A DNA stretch of 34,316 bases. It comes from Candidatus Bathyarchaeota archaeon (GTDB lineage Archaea; Thermoproteota; Bathyarchaeia; Bathyarchaeales; Bathycorpusculaceae). Location: assembly GCA_003151735.1 (NCBI GenBank), contig PLYI01000009.1:1-34316 (forward strand). Direction: 5' to 3'. Of this stretch, positions 1-5,449 are shown in pieces (the first letter of the stretch is position 1; each line of letters starts with the position of its first letter). The translations under genes and the position numbers were made by a program. The notes under the pieces were generated by a model. That model was not told the origin of the DNA. It did not search any database and saw only the letters and a list, made by a program, of their open reading frames with translations.

Positions 1-233
1 AGAATTTCGATTGCTTCTAACAATTCAACTCGATCAACGGCGCATGGAAATTTACATTCTTTAGGATTAGAAGTTCCTTCCATTGCAAGCTGACTAAGTG
101 ACGCAGCTCCAGCCCAATACCAAAGTCGTCTTGCATCTCGCATGACAACTTCTTTTCCATTTCTTGATTCAAGGTATCCAGCGAAAACACCCGCTGAATA
201 TGTACGCACTATTCTGTATGGTAAATCTGACAT
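1..233 (-). CDS. DUF6948-like small phage protein (3' end outside window)
   Basis: Translation from the ATG at 233 stays open to the window edge (77 codons). It contains the segments RIVRTYSAGVFAGYL, ARRLWYWAGAASLSQLA and CKFPCAVDRVELLEAIEI. These match my memory of a widespread small phage family (I believe DUF6948) in which an Arg-Arg-aromatic-Trp segment precedes Gly-Ala and a Leu-rich stretch. An AAAGGAG Shine-Dalgarno sits 6-7 nt upstream, which fixes the start. The gene was not in the supplied ORF list because it has no stop inside the window. Function is unknown in the family. It is the last visible member of the leftward early operon and is cut by the window edge, not by mutation. Confidence 0.72.
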   Translation of the reverse strand, partial: MSDLPYRIVRTYSAGVFAGYLESRNGKEVVMRDARRLWYWAGAASLSQLAMEGTSNPKECKFPCAVDRVELLEAIEI

Positions 234-268
234 TTATTTCTCCTTTGTTAAATCCTATTTGGTTAAAG

Positions 269-490
269 TTAAATCCAACAACTAGTATCACATCCACAAC
301 AAGTTGAACTTCCTGCATGAGGAGATCCACATCGCTCAGATGGCTTTATATGTGGTGTATGAATAGGTCTAATCTCAGTATCTTCAATTGAAATATTTCT
401 AAAATGATCACACCATTTTAGAAGATGAAGTTTAAGACCTTCTAAATCAAAATCATCCTCAACACAAAATGGACATTTTATATACTTCAT
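269..490 (-). CDS. Cys/His-rich small protein (zinc-finger-like)
   Basis: A 73-residue protein starting MKYIKCPFCVEDD, with a CPFC pair followed about 20 residues later by LHLLKWCDHF. That gives a C-x2-C...H...C/H arrangement compatible with one zinc site. The C-terminus has a second cluster, CCGCDTSCW, rich in cysteine. GAGG lies close upstream of the ATG. I do not recognise the family. It could be a small nucleic-acid-binding or host-takeover protein, but nothing in the sequence shows which. It sits in the leftward early operon between the lipoprotein gene and the DUF6948-like gene. Confidence 0.6.
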   Translation of the reverse strand: MKYIKCPFCVEDDFDLEGLKLHLLKWCDHFRNISIEDTEIRPIHTPHIKPSERCGSPHAGSSTCCGCDTSCWI

Positions 491-585
491 AATACCTCAT
501 ATCTAAAATCCTATTTGGTCTTATTTGACCTGTTTAAATGTGTCCTCGTATATCGTTCTGCAAAAATTCTCACAGCGTAATATTT

Positions 586-783
586 TCACTTCTTAGCTCC
601 GCAATAATAGTTATTCTCTACGTAAGTAATCGAAACGCGAGGCGATTGAACCGTTGAAACTGTTTTAGGTTTTATACGCGGCACGGGACTAGGACCCGCC
701 ATTTGTGTACTCACCGCCTTATGATTTGGTATCGACGCGCAAGCCGCATTCGAAATTAGTAAAATTATAATAAGTGATTTCAT
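586..783 (-). CDS. Small proline-rich lipoprotein candidate
   Basis: 65 residues. Lys3 is followed by a hydrophobic stretch LIIILLISNA and then AAC at residues 13-15, a plausible but imperfect lipobox (Ser-Asn-Ala-Ala-Cys). The mature part is short and has several prolines (GPSPVPRIKPK). Short proline-rich outer-membrane lipoproteins include Rz1-type spanins, but this gene is far from the lysis region and has no obvious inner-membrane partner, so a spanin role is only a possibility. Its ATG overlaps the stop of the upstream 59-aa gene (ATGA), so the two are probably translationally coupled. Confidence 0.6.
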   Translation of the reverse strand: MKSLIIILLISNAACASIPNHKAVSTQMAGPSPVPRIKPKTVSTVQSPRVSITYVENNYYCGAKK

Positions 784-959
784 TTCTTCTTTTCCTTTAT
801 GCGCGCTTCTTCTAAAGCGGCTTTGGCCACTGGATGAGCCTGTAAATCAAGTAATGCTTTTTTATAAACACCAATTATTTCAGTTAACAATATTATTCGT
901 TTGCAGAGGTTTTCGTTATGCTTTGTAAGGTCTGAGTAAAGCGTATTTAAACCTGTCAT
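780..959 (-). CDS. 59-aa helical charged protein
   Basis: A complete 60-codon ORF from the ATG at 959 to the TGA at 780, too short for the ORF list. It begins MTGLNTLYSDLTKHNEN and ends EEARIKEKKK. A strong GGAGG Shine-Dalgarno (minus strand, about 962-966) precedes the start. The stop overlaps the next ATG in an ATGA tetranucleotide, typical of coupled phage genes. The sequence is mostly helix-forming with a basic tail. Family unknown. It is the first gene of the leftward early operon, just downstream of the divergent promoter region. Confidence 0.66.
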   Translation of the reverse strand: MTGLNTLYSDLTKHNENLCKRIILLTEIIGVYKKALLDLQAHPVAKAALEEARIKEKKK

Positions 960-979
960 TTGGCCTCCAAAAACTTACT

Positions 980-1007
980 TTTATAACAATCGTTTGACTT
1001 TGTACAA
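980..1007 (-). promoter_or_regulatory. Candidate leftward sigma70-like promoter
   Basis: On the minus strand TTGTAC (1007-1002) and TATAAA (985-980) are separated by 16 bp and point at the gene starting at 959. The -35 box is half of the palindrome TTGTACAA (1000-1007), which also lies in the spacer of the rightward promoter, so one bound protein could affect both. Spacing is slightly short. Confidence 0.45.
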
Positions 1008-1023
1008 CAAATAATGTTATAAT
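994..1023 (+). promoter_or_regulatory. Rightward early promoter
   Basis: TTGACT (994-999) and a perfect TATAAT (1018-1023) with an 18-bp spacer. It lies 28 bp upstream of the ribbon-helix-helix gene, which has GGAG just before its ATG. This is the best sigma70 match on the plus strand and probably drives the rightward operon. The spacer contains the 8-bp palindrome TTGTACAA, a candidate operator for the regulator encoded immediately downstream. Confidence 0.7.
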
Positions 1024-1051
1024 AATTATAGATCAACAAAGGAGCATCACA

Positions 1052-1231
1052 ATGAGCATCAAAGAGAAAGCAAAGCCAAACCAACTCGGTTTTAGGGTAT
1101 CTGACGCTCTGTTAAAGGACGTTAAGGCGCTTAACATAGACGTTTCCGAGACGTGCAGAAAAGCCCTTGAAGACGAGGTTAAGCTCTTGAAGGATGTTTC
1201 TAAGTTAGAGAAGAAGAATAAACAAGGATGA
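1052..1231 (+). CDS. Ribbon-helix-helix (CcdA/Arc-like) DNA-binding protein
   Basis: 59 residues, too short for the ORF list. After a basic N-terminus comes LGFRVSDALLKDVKALNI followed by DVSETCRKALEDEVKLL. This fits a beta strand followed by two helices, as in RHH proteins such as CcdA antitoxins and Arc/Mnt repressors. GGAG precedes the ATG with good spacing. As first gene behind the rightward promoter it probably autoregulates the divergent region by dimer binding to TTGTACAA. No toxin gene is visible next to it: the following ORF is only 31 aa and not CcdB-like. I therefore favour a phage repressor over an antitoxin. Confidence 0.75.
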   Translation: MSIKEKAKPNQLGFRVSDALLKDVKALNIDVSETCRKALEDEVKLLKDVSKLEKKNKQG

Positions 1232-1250
1232 TTCCATAGAGGAATCGAAT
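1229..1250 (+). promoter_or_regulatory. Intercistronic hairpin, stop-overlapping (copy 1)
   Basis: TGATTCC-ATAGA-GGAATCGAAT. The TGA is the stop of the upstream gene. GATTCC pairs with GGAATC over a 5-nt loop. In this copy a separate AAGGAGG serves the next gene. It is one of at least eight related elements in the window. Confidence 0.7.
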
Positions 1251-1262
1251 AAGGAGGTCTTT

Positions 1263-1358
1263 ATGACTCTTGAGCATCGTGAAGCAAATTTAGTCCATGC
1301 TTTAAAATTAGGTCTCATAACTTGGTTTCAATTCTTTGAAATGTGGAGGTCTTTATGA
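1263..1358 (+). CDS. 31-aa micro-protein upstream of lipoprotein gene
   Basis: A 32-codon ORF beginning MTLEHREANLVHALKLGL and ending WRSL. It is preceded by AAGGAGGTCTTT, and the same GGAGGTCTTT string precedes the next ATG at 1355, as if the translation start had been duplicated. Its TGA overlaps the downstream ATG (ATGA), so it may act as a coupling leader for the lipoprotein. No family recognised. Confidence 0.5.
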   Translation: MTLEHREANLVHALKLGLITWFQFFEMWRSL

Positions 1359-1588
1359 AGAAGTTATTCATTATCTCGATCATGACTCTTTTAATGGCTG
1401 GTTGTGCTACCGGAATCAAGAACATCAATGTGGCCGGCAGAAACCCTACAGAAGTTAGGGAATGCACCGTCAATTACTCTCAATGTGCATCGCATGGGGT
1501 AGCCGTTGGATTCAATAATCAAAATCTAAATGCATGCGCCGAAGCGTATGAAATTTGCATTAACACTTGCAAACTTAGTATGAATTGA
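1355..1588 (+). CDS. Small cysteine-rich lipoprotein
   Basis: 77 residues from ATG 1355. This start is preferred over a GTG at 1343 because GGAGG sits 5-6 nt upstream of it, overlapping that GTG. The N-terminus MKKLFIISIMTLLMAGC is a canonical lipoprotein signal with lipobox LMAGC, so the mature protein should start at the Cys and be anchored in a membrane. The mature part has several further cysteines (REC, SQC, AC, EIC, NTC) that could form disulfides in the periplasm. A phage early lipoprotein could be a superinfection-exclusion or surface-blocking factor, but the sequence does not prove this. Confidence 0.7.
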   Translation: MKKLFIISIMTLLMAGCATGIKNINVAGRNPTEVRECTVNYSQCASHGVAVGFNNQNLNACAEAYEICINTCKLSMN

Positions 1589-1597
1589 AAGGAAGTT

Positions 1598-2140
1598 ATG
1601 AAAAAGGAAACATTGCCCGTTAAGAAGGACGAATCACTTTTTGCCTTAGTTGCTCTTTCTCAAGAGATTCAGCGTGGACTTGTAGAATCAATGGGAGAAG
1701 TTACGCCTGAGATCGACAAGGCCATAGACCTTATCGCCAACAAGCTGCCAGATAAGGCTGACGGCTATAAATTCGTCATAGACGATCTTAAGGCCCAGGC
1801 CGAGTTATGGAATGAGCGGGCTGCTACATTGTCTAAGATTGCTCGAACTTTCATAAATTACACTGACAGAATGAAATATTCTCTCAAAATGGCGTGTATA
1901 AATCTGGGAATTGAAGAGCTCGTAGGTAAAGATTACAAATGGAAGGTAACATCGAACGCTCCGTCTTTAATCGTAGACGATGAAACCCTTATCCCTAGCG
2001 AGTTTAAAGAGATTGTTCAGACTACCAAAATCAGGTCGGACATGATAAAAGAAGCATTGAAATCTGGAAAAGTTGTACCTGGTGCAAGGCTAGAAACTGG
2101 ATCGCATATGAGGTCGTATTCAAATACAGGGAAGAAGTGA
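1598..2140 (+). CDS. Siphovirus Gp157-like protein
   Basis: 180 residues with the typical layout of Gp157 (Pfam Sipho_Gp157). There is a helical N-terminal half with acidic and Lys-rich repeats (about residues 15-100, including DGYKFVIDDLKAQAELW and a coiled-coil-like stretch). A C-terminal part follows, with YKWKVTSNAPSLIVDDE and IPSEFKE, ending in a Lys/Arg tail. Members usually lie beside single-strand annealing proteins, and here the RecT-like gene follows. The molecular function is not established; a role near phage recombination or DNA protection is inferred from context. The start is supported by AAGGAAG a few nt upstream. Confidence 0.85.
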   Translation: MKKETLPVKKDESLFALVALSQEIQRGLVESMGEVTPEIDKAIDLIANKLPDKADGYKFVIDDLKAQAELWNERAATLSKIARTFINYTDRMKYSLKMACINLGIEELVGKDYKWKVTSNAPSLIVDDETLIPSEFKEIVQTTKIRSDMIKEALKSGKVVPGARLETGSHMRSYSNTGKK

Positions 2141-2210
2141 GAAAAACAAAGTCATTTTAAACTTACTCGGGATAAAAGAATTTAAAAAATATAAAGAAGG
2201 AAGTAAATAA

Positions 2211-3032
2211 ATGAATAGTCTTTCGTTACAACACCGCAAAGAAAACTGGATGGTAATCAAGGAACAGGCCGAGCTTGTCAAAAAGGCTGGGCTGTTACCA
2301 ACCAATGTCACAGCCGAGATGGCCGTCATTATGATTTTAAAGGGCCAAGAGCTGGGCATAGGACCAATGAGAGCCATGGAAGGCCTCTATGTCATTTCCG
2401 GTAAGGTTGCGATGCAAGCAAGCCTTGTTATGGGCCTTATACGCGAAAAATGTCCCAACGCTAAGTTCACGGTAAAACGAAAAGACAACAAGGGTTGTAT
2501 CATTGAAGCCACGAGGCCCGGACAAAGTCCTGAAACATTTCAATTTCTAGAGGTCGACGCAAAGACTGCGGGGCTTACTGAAAAAGGCCCATGGAAGTCC
2601 TATCCAACATCAATGTATTGGTCTCGTGTTGTAACTCTAATCGGGAGACAATTGTTCTCTGACATTTTGGGAGGTGCCAGTTATACACCAGAAGAACTAG
2701 GGTCTGATATTTCAGAAGACGCCGAGCTAGAGCCCATCACAGTTGAACGGATAGCCACAGAAGAACCAAAGATAGAAAAGAAAAAGACAAAAACTAAGCC
2801 AACACCTGAATCTATTCCATTATGCAAGACATGCGAAACATCAATGCTAATTTCAAAAACAGGCAAGCACTACTATTGTCCAAACTGGCAAGATGGTCGA
2901 GAACACAATCCAATTAAAGTAGGAAACAAACCTAAACCTATAGAAAAAGAAGTGTTTGAGGAGCCAGAAGAGCCAACCGACGATACTGATTTTCCATTTC
3001 CTGAGGATGTGCCGTTTAAGGACTTTAAATAA
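2211..3032 (+). CDS. RecT-like single-strand annealing protein with C-terminal zinc motif
   Basis: 273 residues. The core (about 20-165) has MILKGQELGIGPMRAMEGL, VISGKVAMQASLVMGLIR, IEATRPGQ, KTAGLTEKGPWKSYP and MYWSRVV...DILGG.YTPEEL. This is the pattern I associate with phage RecT/Bet-type annealing proteins, which promote annealing of complementary ssDNA during recombination or replication. A charged linker follows, then a C-x2-C...C motif (CKTCETS to HYYCPNW, about 203-225), likely a zinc finger, and an acidic tail like those that recruit SSB or partners. GAAGGAAG lies before the ATG. No partner exonuclease is seen next to it. Confidence 0.72.
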   Translation: MNSLSLQHRKENWMVIKEQAELVKKAGLLPTNVTAEMAVIMILKGQELGIGPMRAMEGLYVISGKVAMQASLVMGLIREKCPNAKFTVKRKDNKGCIIEATRPGQSPETFQFLEVDAKTAGLTEKGPWKSYPTSMYWSRVVTLIGRQLFSDILGGASYTPEELGSDISEDAELEPITVERIATEEPKIEKKKTKTKPTPESIPLCKTCETSMLISKTGKHYYCPNWQDGREHNPIKVGNKPKPIEKEVFEEPEEPTDDTDFPFPEDVPFKDFK

Positions 3033-3068
3033 AAACCCTCAGTTTGGTCTTGACTCCGCTGCTGAGGG
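3031..3068 (-). terminator. Hairpin terminator after the annealing-protein gene
   Basis: CCCTCAG (3036-3042) pairs perfectly with CTGAGGG (3062-3068). In the minus direction the stem is followed by TTTTT, and in the plus direction by a weaker TTATATTT run. It could act in both directions. It bounds the non-coding region on the left. A TTGACT hexamer lies in its loop (3050-3055), followed 15 bp later by TATATT, a possible promoter for the RNA that follows. Confidence 0.55.
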
Positions 3069-3093
3069 CTTATATTTCTGTTTGTGCGACGAA

Positions 3094-3592
3094 ACATTGA
3101 TCAAGAGATAACCTTTCTAAATCAATGTGTCAAGCACGAGGTTTCCTACGGTAACTCGTAAAAAACTAGGAACGGATTCGCTCTAAGCCGGGCTTTTAAA
3201 TATGAGCAGGGGAATGAAATTAATAACCTAGGGGGCGTAATCCCCGAGCATCGTTTCTTTGAAGTCGGTAAGTCCCGATAACGTAGAGGCTAGAGAACGC
3301 ATTGGTGAGGGGTTAATTTTATTTTTCGGAAGGACAACTCTATTTTTATAGAGACTATGATGTAAAGGGCATGCGAGTTCCGAGCCTGACCAACCAAAAA
3401 GCTCGGTGTAACTCTGGATTGTACGATGCTCTTAATAGGTTCATACCAACGATGTACCGCGATGTTGTAGCTACCATGTAAGCGGGCCGGTTTGAAGTGA
3501 GTATTGAGAGTGTCATAGAGGCCAGAGGCTCCCCGTGAGTTCATAGGAAGTCGCCACTCGTACTACAGACTAGTAGTAGAGAATGGGTTTTT
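3094..3592 (+). ncRNA. Large structured non-coding RNA candidate (~500 nt)
   Basis: No convincing gene covers 3033-3607, yet many strong stems are visible. They are: 3094-3101/3121-3128 (8 bp); 3136-3140/3155-3159 interleaved with 3143-3148/3167-3172 (possible H-type pseudoknot); 3231-3234/3242-3245; 3252-3255/3280-3283 enclosing 3265-3268/3275-3278; 3338-3343/3348-3353 (CTCTAT-TTTT-ATAGAG); 3375-3379/3410-3414 continuing into 3380-3385/3401-3406. The 3' end is a terminator-like helix plus U tract at 3554-3592. I do not see the conserved cores of RNase P, tmRNA or group I introns. Large ornate phage RNAs (GOLLD, ROOL) are known, and I cannot say whether this belongs to one of them. Strand is chosen from the 3' terminator and the neighbouring gene direction. 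The 5' end is a guess. Confidence 0.6.
3554..3592 (+). terminator. Terminator at the 3' end of the RNA candidate
   Basis: CCA-CTC-g-TACTAC (3554-3566), loop AGACTA, GTAGTA-GAG-AA-TGG (3573-3586), then GTTTTTATTT. That is a 12-bp interrupted helix with a U tract, on the plus strand. The minus orientation has no U tract. Confidence 0.62.
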
Positions 3593-3607
3593 ATTTATCG
3601 AGGTTTT

Positions 3608-3814
3608 ATGGGAAAGTTTGACCGTTGGAACTATTCAAAACAAGAACAAATATTTACCGATGAAGAAAGAAAAGAAATCTGGACCGTAATTAAACAAGCG
3701 GTTTCTGGAAGAATTTCGGACTCAGACTTAAAAAAATACATTGATGTTTTAAACAAAGCTATTGAAAGTCATACAGTGCGTGTTGGATCGCGTCCAACGT
3801 CGTTTGTTAAGTAA
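3608..3814 (+). CDS. Hypothetical small helical protein
   Basis: 68 residues starting MGKFDRWNYSKQEQIF, charged and mostly helical (DEERKEIWTVIKQAVSGRISDSDLKKYIDVLNKAIE). No family recognised. It follows the RNA candidate by 16 nt, with only a weak GAGG upstream of the ATG, and is closed off by a terminator 11 nt after its stop. It may be transcribed by readthrough of the RNA terminator. A link to the RNA candidate is possible from position alone. Confidence 0.58.
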   Translation: MGKFDRWNYSKQEQIFTDEERKEIWTVIKQAVSGRISDSDLKKYIDVLNKAIESHTVRVGSRPTSFVK

Positions 3815-3824
3815 CAATTCGATT

Positions 3825-3856
3825 CAGTACGGTTGGATGAGCCGACCACTGTTTTT
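3825..3856 (+). terminator. Rho-independent terminator
   Basis: CAGT (3825-3828) ac GGTTGG (3831-3836), loop ATGAG, CCGACC-ACTG (3842-3851), then TTTTT. The 10-bp stem has one G-U pair and the U run follows directly. Confidence 0.75.
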
Positions 3857-3865
3857 AAAGGGAAC

Positions 3866-3907
3866 ATGAAGCAAACTAAAAGAGTAAAATACAAAGGAGA
3901 ATTATGA
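3866..3907 (+). CDS. 13-aa leader ORF overlapping the next start
   Basis: ATG 3866 to TGA 3907 encodes MKQTKRVKYKGEL. A GGG precedes it, and its stop overlaps the ATG at 3904 (ATGA). It begins with the same MKQT as the repeat ORF at 4241. It may be a coupling leader; it is too short for certainty. Confidence 0.25.
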   Translation: MKQTKRVKYKGEL

Positions 3908-4239
3908 ATATAGAAGAACTAACCTTGGGCCAACTAAAAGAAATACAAAACAAAGTTGGAAGCACAAAAGTAAGTCGAAATCCCTATGAGATTGGTAAGA
4001 ATTATTTTATTCAAACTGTGACGCACTATTATACCGGAAAACTTATTGAAGTTTTACCTCAAGAAATTGTTTTAGAAGACGCTGCATGGATTGCTGACAC
4101 TGGCCGATTTTCTGATTTTATTAAAGATGGTAAGTTTAATGAGGTTGAGCCTTATCCTTCCGGAAAATTAGTTATTGGGCGAGGATCTTTGGTGCAAGCC
4201 TTTCAATGGACGCATCCATTGCCAAGAGCACAGAAATAA
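3904..4239 (+). CDS. Conserved phage protein of unknown function (LEDAAWIADTGRF family)
   Basis: 111 residues. The N-terminal 20 are helical. Then come PYEIGKNYFIQTVTHYYTGK, LEDAAWIADTGRFSDFI, a KFNEVEPYP stretch and VIGRGSLVQAFQW ending HPLPRAQK. I recall this pattern from many environmental phages, always without function. AAAGGAG lies 5-6 nt before the ATG. The next ORF, one nucleotide after the stop, is the hexamer-repeat micro-ORF. I have an impression that this family often neighbours such repeat peptides, which I cannot check here. A beta-rich small domain acting with that peptide is an inference. Confidence 0.72.
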   Translation: MNIEELTLGQLKEIQNKVGSTKVSRNPYEIGKNYFIQTVTHYYTGKLIEVLPQEIVLEDAAWIADTGRFSDFIKDGKFNEVEPYPSGKLVIGRGSLVQAFQWTHPLPRAQK

Positions 4240-4240
4240 T

Positions 4241-4342
4241 ATGAAGCAGACTGTTTTAAGAACTGGTTATGATTGGTCACGGTCATGGTCAGGGTCACGG
4301 TCACGGTCACGGTCATGGTCAGGGTCACGGTCTGAAAATTAA
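4241..4342 (+). CDS. 33-aa Ser-X tandem-repeat peptide
   Basis: ATG 4241 to TAA 4342. It starts MKQTVLRTGYDW, continues as strictly alternating Ser and Arg/Trp/Gly (SRSWSGSRSRSRSWSGSRS) and ends EN. It fits exactly between the upstream stop (one nt away) and the recombinase ATG (TAAATG), which supports real translation. The coding DNA is a hexamer repeat TCANGG in which only N changes (C, T or G giving Arg, Trp or Gly). No family in my memory has a known function. It could be an intrinsically disordered, basic nucleic-acid-binding peptide, or simply a leader that couples translation to the recombinase, which lacks its own visible Shine-Dalgarno. Confidence 0.55.
   Translation: MKQTVLRTGYDWSRSWSGSRSRSRSWSGSRSEN
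4275..4334 (+). repeat. Hexanucleotide tandem repeat (GGTCAN)
   Basis: Nine consecutive hexamers GGTCAC/GGTCAT/GGTCAG (order C,T,G,C,C,C,T,G,C in the last base) plus a degenerate tenth, GGTCTG. The order C-T-G-C-C repeats with a 30-bp super-period, suggesting block duplication. Unit gain or loss keeps the reading frame. Confidence 0.9.
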
Positions 4343-5209
4343 ATGAACTTAATAGGAACCGAGATTGATCTATTACTAAACGAATATGAAAGCCGGTTCA
4401 AAGCGGAAGACATTAGCTTTAATACTTTAAGGGCTGCTAGAAATTCACTCGGTAAGCTAAAAAAATATTGGGGCGGATACACACTAGATTTTATTTCAAA
4501 AGAAAAATGGCAAAACTTCCAAGAGAAATATGATGAAAAAGTTGGTGGAAATCATTTTAATTTAACAAAATTCTTCACAGTTTTTGTTAAGTATATTTTT
4601 AATAAAGGTCTGATTTCTAAAAAACCTGAAATAAAAAATATGTTTGCCAGAAGGGAGCGCGATGCTAGACGAAAGAAAAAGAATTGGCTCTATACCGACG
4701 ATGAAATCAAGAGGCTCGACAAGGCATGCGAGACTGACAAGGAAAGACTTGCTCTTCGTCTCGGATATACTCTCGCATTTAGAATTTCGGACGCCATACA
4801 ACTCACCTGGGAGAGAATTATTCTTGACGGTAAAGTCGCTTATGTGGAGTTCACGGGAAGAGACGACAAAGCGGGGACTCTGGCTCGTTGTCCACTCCCT
4901 CAATCTCTTGTCGAGATGCTTCTCAGACTCCCAAAACTAAGCAAGTGGGTTTTCCCTCAGGAAAGAAACCCAGAAAAACATTTGCTTGCTCAGCAGGTGC
5001 CGTTTAATGCAATTAGAGACAGGGCTGGGATTAAAAAAGGTGGATTCCATGACCTCAGGAGATATAGACTCAGTGCGGATTTTAAGAACACCAATCTAAC
5101 ATCTGTTTTGGTTTGTAAGACTAGAAGGATATCAATGGCAGTTGCAATGGAAAATTATATCCGAACTAATGACGCTGATCTCGAATTACTATTGAAAGAA
5201 TCTAAATAA
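4343..5209 (+). CDS. Divergent tyrosine recombinase (phage integrase-like)
   Basis: 288 residues. Residues 1-95 form a SAM-like core-binding domain. The catalytic domain shows Arg147 (AFRISDAIQLTW), Lys176 (GRDDKAG), His236 and Arg239 (FHDLRR) and a candidate nucleophile Tyr272 (MENYIRTN). The usual His/Trp nine residues before the nucleophile is Ile263 here, so the last active-site helix is unusual. The family cuts and joins DNA through a 3'-phosphotyrosine, as in lambda Int and XerD. No excisionase or att site is evident. The start follows directly after the repeat ORF stop with no obvious Shine-Dalgarno, suggesting coupled translation. It could be an integrase or a resolvase of genome multimers. 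Confidence 0.75.
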   Translation: MNLIGTEIDLLLNEYESRFKAEDISFNTLRAARNSLGKLKKYWGGYTLDFISKEKWQNFQEKYDEKVGGNHFNLTKFFTVFVKYIFNKGLISKKPEIKNMFARRERDARRKKKNWLYTDDEIKRLDKACETDKERLALRLGYTLAFRISDAIQLTWERIILDGKVAYVEFTGRDDKAGTLARCPLPQSLVEMLLRLPKLSKWVFPQERNPEKHLLAQQVPFNAIRDRAGIKKGGFHDLRRYRLSADFKNTNLTSVLVCKTRRISMAVAMENYIRTNDADLELLLKESK

Positions 5210-5223
5210 CAAAAGGAGTTTTT

Positions 5224-5418
5224 ATGGATCTTGTAAGCTTGCTCGTTCTAGTTCTTGTATTCGCACTATTAATTTACTTGGTTAAAATTATTCCAGCGCC
5301 ACCAGAGGCTAAAGGGGTGGCAACGTTTAAAATTGTAGCGGAAATTGCGTTGATTGTAATTCTGATAATTTGCTTGGTTCAGGGCGTGAGCATTGGCCAC
5401 GTTAGGTTTTTGAAGTGA
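5224..5418 (+). CDS. Two-TM small membrane protein
   Basis: 64 residues with two hydrophobic segments, about 3-22 (LVSLLVLVLVFALLIYLV) and 36-54 (IVAEIALIVILIICLV). They are joined by a short loop, IIPAPPEAKG, with prolines at the turn. It resembles small two-TM phage membrane proteins of unknown role (Thivi_2564-like in layout). AAAGGAG precedes the ATG. A holin role is possible by size, but the gene is in the early operon, so I do not assign it. Confidence 0.6.
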   Translation: MDLVSLLVLVLVFALLIYLVKIIPAPPEAKGVATFKIVAEIALIVILIICLVQGVSIGHVRFLK

Positions 5419-5434
5419 TTCGCATCCGGAAGCT
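5416..5434 (+). promoter_or_regulatory. Intercistronic hairpin, stop-overlapping (copy 2)
   Basis: TGATTCGCATCCGGAAGC. TGA is the upstream stop, and TTC/GGAA-type pairing is weaker than in other copies. CGCAT (5421-5425) also pairs with ATGCG (about 5443-5447), which would place AAGGAG in the loop of a second hairpin. Confidence 0.5.
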
Positions 5435-5449
5435 AAGGAGTAATGCGTT

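Noticed and set aside
1343..1354. GTG start four codons upstream of the lipoprotein ATG
   Set aside because: The GTG overlaps the GGAGG that serves the ATG at 1355, and the extension would spoil the basic start of the signal peptide.
1052..1358. Type II toxin-antitoxin pair (CcdA plus 31-aa toxin)
   Set aside because: The following ORF is far too short for CcdB and has no toxin features; the position behind the divergent promoter fits a repressor better.
3290..3544. 84-aa leftward ORF inside the non-coding region
   Set aside because: No ribosome site, composition unlike a protein, and it overlaps several strong RNA stems whose pairing explains the sequence better.
3094..3592. tmRNA, RNase P RNA or group I intron
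   Set aside because: None of the conserved cores I know (tmRNA acceptor end with TTCGA, RNase P GAGGAAAGTC, intron P7 region) is visible, and no gene is interrupted here.
4275..4334. CRISPR-like or iteron-type array
   Set aside because: The units are contiguous hexamers with no spacers, and lie in frame within an ORF; iterons are longer and non-coding.
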